From: Chitinispirillaceae bacterium
GTDB lineage: Bacteria > Fibrobacterota > Chitinivibrionia > Chitinivibrionales > Chitinispirillaceae
Assembly: GCA_016926315.1 (NCBI GenBank)
Contig: JAFGOU010000408.1
Location: forward strand, 1-5,779
Length of the DNA: 5,779 nt
Reading direction: 5' to 3'
A program made the translations under genes and the position numbers. Positions 1 through 5,307 of this stretch are shown piece by piece. The notes below the pieces were generated by a model that was given only the letters and a program-made list of their open reading frames with translations, did not search any database and was not told where the DNA came from. Each line of letters opens with the position of its first letter. Within the stretch, counting starts at the first letter, position 1.

Positions 1-382
1 CGTAGGTGGCGAACGGCTCCAGCGACCAGATGTCGTACCGTTCAAGAATCCTGAAATAACCGTTGGTGGTGAGCAGCGCGGCCGCCTTGATCGTATACTG
101 GATATGCTGCCGGTAAATCTCGAGTATCTTTTCGTTGCAAAGAATCCGTTCCTGCTCGCGCAGCCGGTCCTCGAGGTCTTCGATGGAAAGGTCCTGTTCG
201 TCCCTGCCGAGGTCGCGGGAGTTGGGGTTCTCGCGGTCGTACAGCTCAACCGCCCTGCCACCGGTGGTCCAGGCGCAGCTATCAAGCTGGAGAAGGAGCT
301 TTCCAAGGGGAAATTTTTCAAGGTCGGCGCGGGCCGGATACCCCTTGCTGCACAGTATGCCGTCGATTTCTTCGAGTGTCAT
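1..382 (-). CDS. Hypothetical protein, 3' part missing (runs off left edge)
   Basis: An open frame starts at the ATG complementary to 380-382 and stays open for 127 codons to the window edge, so the C-terminus is missing. A good SD (GGAGG, complement of 388-392) sits 5 bases before the ATG and settles the start. The visible part is soluble, with no signal peptide or membrane segment. Residues about 66-104 are highly charged and look helical, possibly a short coiled coil (SIEDLEDRLREQERIL...). A polar, Asp/Arg/Asn-rich linker precedes it at about 48-64. Three cysteines (11, 36, 82) are not arranged as a known metal site. I do not recognise the family. It lies 32 bases downstream of the metallophosphoesterase on the same strand and is probably its operon partner. 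The frame is real on RBS, length and spacing; the function is unknown. Confidence 0.8.
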   Translation of the reverse strand, partial: MTLEEIDGILCSKGYPARADLEKFPLGKLLLQLDSCAWTTGGRAVELYDRENPNSRDLGRDEQDLSIEDLEDRLREQERILCNEKILEIYRQHIQYTIKAAALLTTNGYFRILERYDIWSLEPFATY

Positions 383-414
383 AACGTCCTCCGTAAAGCG
401 AACCGGAACGGCCG

Positions 415-1146
415 TTATCTGCCCTTTTCCAAACGTTCGGCCAGAAAGAGCGGCAGGTGGTTGGCGCGTATCTTTCGCTGGGTAATGGTAAAATCGTAAT
501 AAACGCGCACCAGCGAGACCACTTGTGTCTCGGTATCGTAGATAACGTAACAGGAACGGGAATCGAAATCCCGCGGCTGCCCCACGCTCCCGACGTTGAT
601 AAGATAGTAATGGGAGCCGTTGAGCTTTATGGAATGCTCGGAGTGCAGGATGATCCGGTCTTCGGACTGGATCATGATCGACGGCCAGTGGGTATGACCG
701 ATGAAATTGAGCCTGAACGTCAGGCTGTTAAAGGCCTCGAACACCGCCTCCTCGCTGTCGGGAAACACGTACACCCACGCCTGCGGATTCGACGGCGAAG
801 AGTGGGTATAGAACATGTCGTCGTTCTCGATAGTCAGGGGAAGGGAGGAGAGGTATCCTTTTGTCTCCTCGGAAATGTTCGCCTTTGTCCACTCCATGGC
901 GGCAAAGGCATAATAGGTGAAATTGCTCGTGTCGATCCGGCCGATAGCCGCGTAATCATGATTGCCGGCCACGCACTGGGTTACGTTCTTCCTGATCAGT
1001 TCCACGCATTTTTCAGGATCGGGATAATAACCGACGATGTCGCCAAGACAGACGATCGAATCGACCGACTGTTTTTTTATGTCGTTCAGGACCGCCTGAA
1101 GCGCTTCGACGTTCCCGTGAATATCGGAAATGATGGCATAACGCAT
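415..1146 (-). CDS. Calcineurin-like metallophosphoesterase (YfcE/Metallophos_2 type)
   Basis: This 243-residue protein has the complete metallophosphoesterase signature in order: SDIHGN (D8, H10), GDIVGYYPDP (D36), GNHD (N62-H63), THSSP (H115), GHTHWP (H151, H153) and GSVGQPRD (186-193). These residues bind two metal ions in the family, so it is probably an active cytoplasmic phosphodiesterase or phosphatase. The GYYPDP and GSVGQPRD forms are typical of the small YfcE-like bacterial branch. The substrate cannot be read from sequence. I chose the ATG at 1146 because GAGGGA (complement of 1156-1161) lies 9 bases upstream and the protein then begins directly with the first beta strand (MRYAIISD). 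A TTG at 1167 would add seven residues, but it has no better RBS. It is the first gene of a leftward operon with the hypothetical gene at 382-1 and has its own promoter at 1233-1261. Confidence 0.93.
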   Translation of the reverse strand: MRYAIISDIHGNVEALQAVLNDIKKQSVDSIVCLGDIVGYYPDPEKCVELIRKNVTQCVAGNHDYAAIGRIDTSNFTYYAFAAMEWTKANISEETKGYLSSLPLTIENDDMFYTHSSPSNPQAWVYVFPDSEEAVFEAFNSLTFRLNFIGHTHWPSIMIQSEDRIILHSEHSIKLNGSHYYLINVGSVGQPRDFDSRSCYVIYDTETQVVSLVRVYYDFTITQRKIRANHLPLFLAERLEKGR

Positions 1147-1232
1147 TGTTGATAATCCCTCATACAAATGCCTGCTATATCCGCCCTGCCAGATCCGGCG
1201 GCAACTTAAGTTATTTTATTGCAGACTCATAA

Positions 1233-1261
1233 ATTATATTATCTTTGCTACAATCAGTAAA
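1233..1261 (-). promoter_or_regulatory. Sigma-70-type promoter for the metallophosphoesterase operon
   Basis: Read on the minus strand, TTTACT (complement of 1256-1261, 4 of 6 matches to TTGACA) is followed by a 17-base spacer and a perfect TATAAT (complement of 1233-1238). The expected transcript start is near 1226, leaving a leader of about 80 bases before the ATG at 1146. It sits in the AT-rich part of the divergent spacer, as expected. This is pattern matching only; no start site has been mapped. Confidence 0.6.
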
Positions 1262-1274
1262 ACAATTTATTCCC

Positions 1275-1289
1275 GGGGTGATTCACTCC
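1275..1289. promoter_or_regulatory. Imperfect palindrome, possible operator
   Basis: GGGGTGATTCACTCC is a 15-base inverted repeat centred on 1282 with one mismatched pair (G1278 opposite T1286-1287 region; the inner GTGA/TCAC is perfect). It lies about 14 bases upstream of the minus-strand -35 box, where an activator or a regulator shared by the two divergent operons could bind. No regulator gene is in the window, and a repeat of this size can arise by chance. Confidence 0.25.
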
Positions 1290-1447
1290 CAGGCGTATTG
1301 ATAATAAAAAACGGTACGGTTCAAAGTAACGATGCCGGCATTTTGACGCAGAATAAGCACTAATGAGTCTTATTTCACCATTCAAATCATGGCAATCATG
1401 ATGTAACTCCGGAGAATCCGGGTTAGCATAAAAGCGGAAACCAATCG

Positions 1448-2503
1448 ATGAGCGACGACATTACCGGGTGCGGCAATAACGACGCATCGCGCAACAACGA
1501 CTTTGCCGAAAAACTGCGGAAGTTCAAGGAACATATCCTTCCCGCTTCCTCGGCGCTCATCATCACACACGACTACCCCGACCCGGATTGCCTTGCCTCG
1601 GCCTACGGCGTTTCCCATCTCCTGACCTTCTGGGGAGTCAACTCTTCGGTCATCTCCTTTGGCGGGTTTGTGGGAAGGGCTGAAAACCGCGCCATGATCC
1701 GTGTGCTCAATATTCCCACCGTGCCCTTCGTGCTCACTGAAATCAAAGATTACCGCAGGATCATTCTTGTCGACTGTTTTCCAGGAAAAGGAAATGTACC
1801 GCTGCCGTCCGACTCCACCATCCACGCGGTTATCGACCACCACCCGCACCAGCCGCCCCATGACGCCACTTACTTTCACGATATTCGCAAGGAATTCGGC
1901 GCGACCTCGACGATCATCACCAAATATCTGATTGAAGCCCGATGTCCCATTACTCCCAAGCTCGCAACCGCGCTCTTCTACGGTATTAAAACCGATACGG
2001 GCGACATGCGCCGTGAAAACGTTGCCGAAGACGTGGAGTGCTATCGGCTGCTTTTTGACATCATGGACCACCGGCTGCTCTCCCGCATCGAAAATCCTGA
2101 CCGGGACGAGGAGTTTTTCAGGATCCTGCACCGCGCGGTCGAATCGACCACGACCTCCGAATCCTTCGGGTACACCTACCTCGGCAACGTCTCAACGCCT
2201 GACTATGTCGCTGAAATGGCCGACCTGTTTCATACCCTCGAAAGGCTTGAGTGGATGGTATGCAGCGGGGTCTTTAAAAACCATATTTTCTTTTCCATTC
2301 GTTCAAAGATGCACGACACTGCCGGCGTGATCGCGGAACAGCTGGCAACAAATCTGGGCGGGAGCGGCGGCGGGCATGCCCGCGTTGCTGCCGGACGGAT
2401 ACCGGTCGAATCCGAAACCATCAATAAAACGGTCACCGCGTTCGAACAAAATATGAGGGGACTCTTCGGCATTTCCACCATACCCGAAGAGAAGCTTCTT
2501 TAA
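1448..2503 (+). CDS. DHH/DHHA1 family phosphoesterase (NrnA-like)
   Basis: This 351-residue protein has the DHH catalytic domain in the N-terminal half and a DHHA1 domain at the C-terminus. Motif I is HDYPDPD at 41-47 (H41, D45, D47) followed by LAS. Motif II is VDCF (D109), motif III is DHHP (130-133) and motif IV is YGIKTDTGD (178-186). Between III and IV lies GATST (151-155), common in the family. The DHHA1 signature is GGSGGGHARVAAG at 304-316. All expected Mn2+-binding residues are present, so activity is likely. NrnA-type members degrade nanoRNA and dephosphorylate pAp; relatives cleave cyclic dinucleotides or pApA, so the substrate is an inference. About 35 residues precede motif I. 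The frame cannot extend further upstream because of a TAG at 1424-1426. The SD is weak (AAGCGGAAA). Only 36 bases separate it from nifU, which suggests co-transcription. Confidence 0.92.
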   Translation: MSDDITGCGNNDASRNNDFAEKLRKFKEHILPASSALIITHDYPDPDCLASAYGVSHLLTFWGVNSSVISFGGFVGRAENRAMIRVLNIPTVPFVLTEIKDYRRIILVDCFPGKGNVPLPSDSTIHAVIDHHPHQPPHDATYFHDIRKEFGATSTIITKYLIEARCPITPKLATALFYGIKTDTGDMRRENVAEDVECYRLLFDIMDHRLLSRIENPDRDEEFFRILHRAVESTTTSESFGYTYLGNVSTPDYVAEMADLFHTLERLEWMVCSGVFKNHIFFSIRSKMHDTAGVIAEQLATNLGGSGGGHARVAAGRIPVESETINKTVTAFEQNMRGLFGISTIPEEKLL

Positions 2504-2539
2504 CCGGCACTGATACCGGAGTCATGACGGGAATCACGT

Positions 2540-3379
2540 ATGTGGGACTATACGGAAAAAGTGCGCGACCACTACCTGCACCCCCGCAATGTGGGGGAGA
2601 TCGACCATCCCGACGGGTTCGGCGAAGTCGGAAATATCACCTGCGGCGACGCACTCAGGCTGACCTTTACGCTCGACGAGAGCAAACGGATCAAGGATAT
2701 CCGCTTCAAGACCTTTGGCTGCGGCAGCGCCATCGCCTCGGCAAGCGCGCTTACGGAAATGTGCAAGGGGAAAACGCTCGGCGAGATCAGGCAGATCACC
2801 AATAAGGACATTGCCAAGGAACTCGACGGTCTCCCAAAGGAAAAGATGCACTGCAGCGTCATGGGACAGGAAGCGCTCGATGCGGCTATCCGGTTTTACG
2901 AGACCGGGGGAAAGGAAACAAAACCGGCCCTCAAAGAGGGCAAGATCGTTTGCACCTGCTTTGGCGTGACCGACCGCGAGATCGAAGCAGCGATACGGGA
3001 AAACAGCCTTTCCACGGTCGATCAGGTAACGCATTATACCAAAGCAGGCGGCGGCTGCGGCGGCTGTATTGAAGAGATCCAGGGGATCATCGACCGCATC
3101 AGGGGCACGGTAAAAGAGGCGCCGAAGCGTTCCCCCGCCCGCCTGACCACTCTCCAAAAAATCGACAGGGTACGCGAGGTCATTGAATCCGACATCAAAC
3201 CGATCCTGGCACAGGACGGCGGCGGGTGCGAACTGATCGATATCGAAGGGAATATCGTTTACGTCCGCCTTGCAGGCCACTGTGCCGGATGCGGGTTTTC
3301 GAATATAACGCTCGTTTCGGTGATCGAGAAAAAGATCAAGGAAAAGGTGTCGGACGAGCTGATGGTAAAGCTCGGATAA
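2540..3379 (+). CDS. nifU: Fe-S cluster assembly scaffold protein NifU (three-domain)
   Basis: This 279-residue full-length NifU starts MWDYTEKV, as classical NifU proteins do, which fixes the start despite a weak SD. Domain 1 (about 1-125) is IscU-like, with C35 followed by D37, then C61 and C105, the labile-cluster scaffold residues. Domain 2 (about 135-188) is BFD/ferredoxin-like, with C138-x-C140 and C173-x-x-C176 for the permanent [2Fe-2S] cluster. Domain 3 (about 205-279) is the Nfu domain with C248-x-x-C251. All nine conserved cysteines are present. The protein is somewhat shorter than the roughly 310-residue Azotobacter NifU, apparently through shorter linkers. It assembles Fe-S clusters in the cytoplasm using sulfur from a cysteine desulfurase such as NifS, which is not in this window. 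With no other nif gene nearby, it may serve general Fe-S biogenesis, as in some anaerobes, rather than nitrogen fixation. Confidence 0.96.
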   Translation: MWDYTEKVRDHYLHPRNVGEIDHPDGFGEVGNITCGDALRLTFTLDESKRIKDIRFKTFGCGSAIASASALTEMCKGKTLGEIRQITNKDIAKELDGLPKEKMHCSVMGQEALDAAIRFYETGGKETKPALKEGKIVCTCFGVTDREIEAAIRENSLSTVDQVTHYTKAGGGCGGCIEEIQGIIDRIRGTVKEAPKRSPARLTTLQKIDRVREVIESDIKPILAQDGGGCELIDIEGNIVYVRLAGHCAGCGFSNITLVSVIEKKIKEKVSDELMVKLG

Positions 3380-3474
3380 ATGATCGCTTCTGCCCTGTTT
3401 AAAGCCGGAATGAGGGGCCAATCAGGCGCAGCGATCTCTGGCCATGCCATGCTTACGGTGCTGAAAAAACGGTG

Positions 3475-3494
3475 CGGGAAATTGTTCCCGTTTT
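3475..3494 (+). terminator. Intrinsic terminator after nifU
   Basis: CGGGAA (3475-3480) and TTCCCG (3485-3490) form a 6-bp stem with loop ATTG, followed by TTTTCTCT. A run of six A (3464-3469) stands upstream. It lies 95 bases after the nifU stop and should end the DHH-nifU transcript. An outer inverted repeat ACGGTG (3469-3474) / CACCGT (3503-3508) flanks it and could form a longer, interrupted stem. Confidence 0.7.
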
Positions 3495-3647
3495 CTCTGT
3501 CCCACCGTATCCGCATATAAACTCAAGGCATTACGAAATATCGTTTCTCCCTGTACTCATTTAGCTGAGAACTCCCTCCCGATCCCGGCGTCATGACGGT
3601 TCCTGTTACATTCCATCTTCTTCTTCAATATCAACAACTTGCTGAGG

Positions 3648-3663
3648 TGGCATGGATTTTGTT
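3648..3663 (+). promoter_or_regulatory. Near-match to a sigma-54 (-24/-12) promoter
   Basis: TGGCAT, five bases, then TTGTT fits the sigma-54 layout TGGCAY-N5-TTGCW. The exception is T for C at the usually conserved -12 position. Predicted initiation near 3674 would give a leader of about 34 bases with the RBS correctly placed. No enhancer-binding regulator is visible in the window. The -12 mismatch means it could be chance. Confidence 0.3.
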
Positions 3664-3695
3664 TTCTTTATTGCCGGACAAGAAGACAAACCATG

Positions 3696-3702
3696 AAGGA
3701 GG
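3696..3702 (+). promoter_or_regulatory. Strong ribosome binding site, sets lipoprotein start
   Basis: AAGGAGG is a perfect match to the anti-SD and lies 5 bases before the ATG at 3708. It rules against the longer in-frame start at 3639, whose extra 23 residues would bury the signal peptide. Confidence 0.85.
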
Positions 3703-3707
3703 CAGGT

Positions 3708-4448
3708 ATGAAAATCAGGAATCTGGCGGTTTTAGCGGTTGCGCTCCTGGCAATGGGCTGCGGTGTTTCGATCACCGGAACCGGTGATTGCGACAGGGAT
3801 GACGATGTGGTCCGCCCCTCCGCATATGTCGACACATGGCTCCCCATACCGTATGAGGTGAAAAAGCTGCTGTCGCCGCGCGTTCGCGGTTATTACTCCC
3901 CAACGATCAGCCGGTACGACGACTATCTCTATCCCCGGGATCTTCCCTACAATCCCTACGATCTTCCCTGCTACGTGCGCTCCGATTTCAACGGCGACGG
4001 ATACGACGATTTTTCCTTTTTATTCAGTGACGATGAGTGGGAGTATGGCAACTGGTACCTGACCACGAAAATGGTCGTCGTGCTGAGCACGGATTACGGT
4101 TACACCATAGGTGCGGACATGATTCTCGGCACGGTGACAGCCCATGCTTCGGTGCCGCTTGAGGAGTACTGGTCGATATACCTGATTCCGGCGGGACGGC
4201 ATACCTTTACGACCTATAAAAACGGCGTCAAAATCGTCAAGACCATAACGCTGTACGACGACGGGTTCTACCTTGCCAGCCTTGATCCTGACGAAGAGGC
4301 GATCTTTTACGCAGATGGTGGTGATGTGTTCGAAATGTCGCCGGACGGTCTTGCGAAGAAGGCCGCGCTCGCCAAGTCCGCGGGAACGGAAAAGCGGACG
4401 ATCCCGTTCAGCAAGAAGGTCGAATCGCGGGAGCGCGCGATACAGTAA
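3708..4448 (+). CDS. Predicted lipoprotein with a DxNxDGxxD calcium-loop motif, unknown family
   Basis: This 246-residue protein begins MKIRNLAVLAVALLAMGC, a signal peptide (K2, R4, hydrophobic 6-16) ending in a lipobox-like LAMGC with C18 as the likely lipidated residue. The -3 position is Ala rather than the usual Leu, so lipidation is probable but not certain. An acidic stretch follows (DCDRDDD, 27-33). Next is a Tyr/Pro/Asp-rich region at about 62-89, then S-DFNGDGYDD-F at 92-102. That last motif is a DxNxDGxxD loop as in FG-GAP/VCBS and dockerin-like Ca2+ sites. The middle (about 110-220) looks like beta strands. Residues 216-246 form a basic, probably disordered tail (KKAALAKS...FSKKVESRER). 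I do not recognise the family; an envelope or surface protein is the only supported role. It appears to be a single-gene unit, with the nifU terminator upstream and a strong one downstream. Confidence 0.82.
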   Translation: MKIRNLAVLAVALLAMGCGVSITGTGDCDRDDDVVRPSAYVDTWLPIPYEVKKLLSPRVRGYYSPTISRYDDYLYPRDLPYNPYDLPCYVRSDFNGDGYDDFSFLFSDDEWEYGNWYLTTKMVVVLSTDYGYTIGADMILGTVTAHASVPLEEYWSIYLIPAGRHTFTTYKNGVKIVKTITLYDDGFYLASLDPDEEAIFYADGGDVFEMSPDGLAKKAALAKSAGTEKRTIPFSKKVESRERAIQ

Positions 4449-4475
4449 CTTTGAAATCCAGTGCTCTAATGAAGG

Positions 4476-4505
4476 CGCCGGGGAAGAAAGCCCCGGCGTT
4501 TTTTT
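4476..4505 (+). terminator. Strong intrinsic terminator after the lipoprotein gene
   Basis: CGCCGGGG (4476-4483) pairs perfectly with CCCCGGCG (4491-4498). The loop is 7 bases (AAGAAAG) and seven T follow (4499-4505). It lies 27 bases after the lipoprotein stop and separates that gene from the TPR-kinase operon. Confidence 0.93.
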
Positions 4506-4587
4506 CCGGCTCCCACCCGAGCGCAATTACCCCTCCGGAGCGTCTAATATATAGTCTCGGCGCAACTTCCGATGTATTTTATAGCCG

Positions 4588-5307
4588 ATGCTCGAGGCCT
4601 CGTTTTCATCGATCGGACGGAATGCCTTGAAACAGAAGATCTTCGTCATCACAGCGGCTTTTTTTTGTGCCATCTTGATGTCCGCCTGCCGGGACAGCCG
4701 GCTCTCCGCAGCCAATACCCTGCTTGAAAACGGCGACTATATCTCCGCACGCGCGGCGTATTCCCGCATCGTTGAGAAACAACCGGGCCATTTTGCCGCC
4801 CGTTACGGACTCGGCATGAGCTTCTCCGCCGAAGCGATGCATAAATCGGAACTCGGGCTCGCAGGGCCGGACGACTGGTACGATGCGATCTATCATCTTA
4901 CCGTTGCGGCCCACCTCGATACCGGACGTGAAGTCCGCCGTACGCTCGCGATCCTCCACTACAACCTCGGCGCCAGCCAAAAGAAAATCGGCGCCGACGA
5001 CGATGCGATCCTGCGCATCGGTCAGGCAATTGCCTACGACAGCACGCTGCTCAAGGCGTACAACATGCTCGGCGCGCTTTATCACGAGCAGGGTGAATTT
5101 GAAAACGCCGAAAGTTGCTACCGCCGCACGCTTATCCTCAAGCCCGACTACTCGATGGCACATTTCAATCTCGGCGCCCTGTGCATGGCACGCGGGCAAT
5201 ACGACGATGCAGTAGGGCATTTTATCGACGCCGCCGCGCTCGAACCGGAAAACCGTCATTTCCAGTCCTGGCTCGGGCAGGCGCGGACACTGGCAGGCAG
5301 GCGCTGA
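4588..5307 (+). CDS. TPR-repeat lipoprotein, coupled to the kinase gene
   Basis: This 239-residue protein has a hydrophobic signal segment at 18-33 ending in SAC (C34), a plausible lipoprotein signal with an imperfect lipobox (LMSAC). The rest is helical TPR repeats: about 39-72 (ENGDYISARAAYSRIVEKQP), 121-154, 155-188 (LGALYHEQGEFENAESCYRR) and 189-222 (LGALCMARGQYDDAVGHFID). A less regular helical pair lies at 75-112. TPR arrays bind partner proteins, so it is probably an envelope scaffold or sensor facing the periplasm. The ATG at 4588 has a weak SD. A TTG at 4627 preceded by GGACGGA would give a more standard 21-residue signal peptide (MKQKIFVITAA...) and may be the true start. AT-rich TAATATATAG at 4545-4554 could be its -10 region, but no -35 is evident. 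Its TGA overlaps the kinase ATG by one base (TGATG), indicating translational coupling. Confidence 0.88.
   Translation: MLEASFSSIGRNALKQKIFVITAAFFCAILMSACRDSRLSAANTLLENGDYISARAAYSRIVEKQPGHFAARYGLGMSFSAEAMHKSELGLAGPDDWYDAIYHLTVAAHLDTGREVRRTLAILHYNLGASQKKIGADDDAILRIGQAIAYDSTLLKAYNMLGALYHEQGEFENAESCYRRTLILKPDYSMAHFNLGALCMARGQYDDAVGHFIDAAALEPENRHFQSWLGQARTLAGRR

Larger units (their letters stand above)
1147..1447. other. Divergent intergenic region, no gene
   Basis: This 301-base spacer separates the leftward phosphoesterase operon from the rightward DHH-nifU operon. It is clearly richer in A+T than the flanking genes, especially about 1207-1275 and 1296-1385. It holds the minus-strand promoter at 1233-1261 and a near-palindrome at 1275-1289. 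A short hairpin (CCGGA-GAA-TCCGG, 1409-1421) would lie in the leader of the DHH gene. For the rightward genes the best sigma-70-like match is TTGACG (1343-1348) with TCTTAT (1368-1373). Its 19-base spacer is too long to be convincing. No RNA gene or riboswitch was recognised. Confidence 0.7.
3495..3707. other. Intergenic leader region before the lipoprotein gene
   Basis: No gene was found between the nifU terminator and the lipoprotein start. The stretch is pyrimidine-rich in places (about 3607-3630) and holds the sigma-54-like site at 3648-3663 and the RBS at 3696-3702. No good sigma-70 pair was found: TTACGA (near 3531) with TACTCA 17 bases later matches the -10 consensus poorly. Confidence 0.5.

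Noticed and set aside
104..499. 131-codon plus-strand frame at the left edge
   Set aside because: It overlaps two minus-strand genes that have good ribosome sites, and its product has no recognisable domain.
457..1152. 231-codon plus-strand open frame opposite the metallophosphoesterase
   Set aside because: The minus-strand gene has all the metal-binding motifs, an RBS and a promoter. The plus frame is a shadow with no known domain.
1343..1373. TTGACG ... TCTTAT as promoter of the DHH-nifU operon
   Set aside because: The 19-base spacer and poor -10 make it too weak to list as a feature. The real rightward promoter was not identified.
1382..2131. 249-codon minus-strand open frame opposite the DHH gene
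   Set aside because: The DHH motifs are intact on the plus strand, and the antisense protein resembles no family.
2534..3421. 295-codon minus-strand open frame opposite nifU
   Set aside because: It is longer than nifU itself, but nifU carries every family motif and cysteine. The antisense frame has no recognisable domain and is a by-product of GC-rich codon bias.
3380..3520. 46-codon plus-strand frame beginning directly after the nifU stop (TAAATG)
   Set aside because: It has no SD of its own beyond possible coupling, and the intrinsic terminator at 3475-3494 lies inside it. The peptide shows no recognisable feature. It is probably untranslated trailer.
2522..3599. TCATGACGG occurring at both 2522-2530 and 3591-3599
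   Set aside because: It is a nine-base match containing a short palindrome. The two sites have different surroundings, so chance is sufficient explanation.
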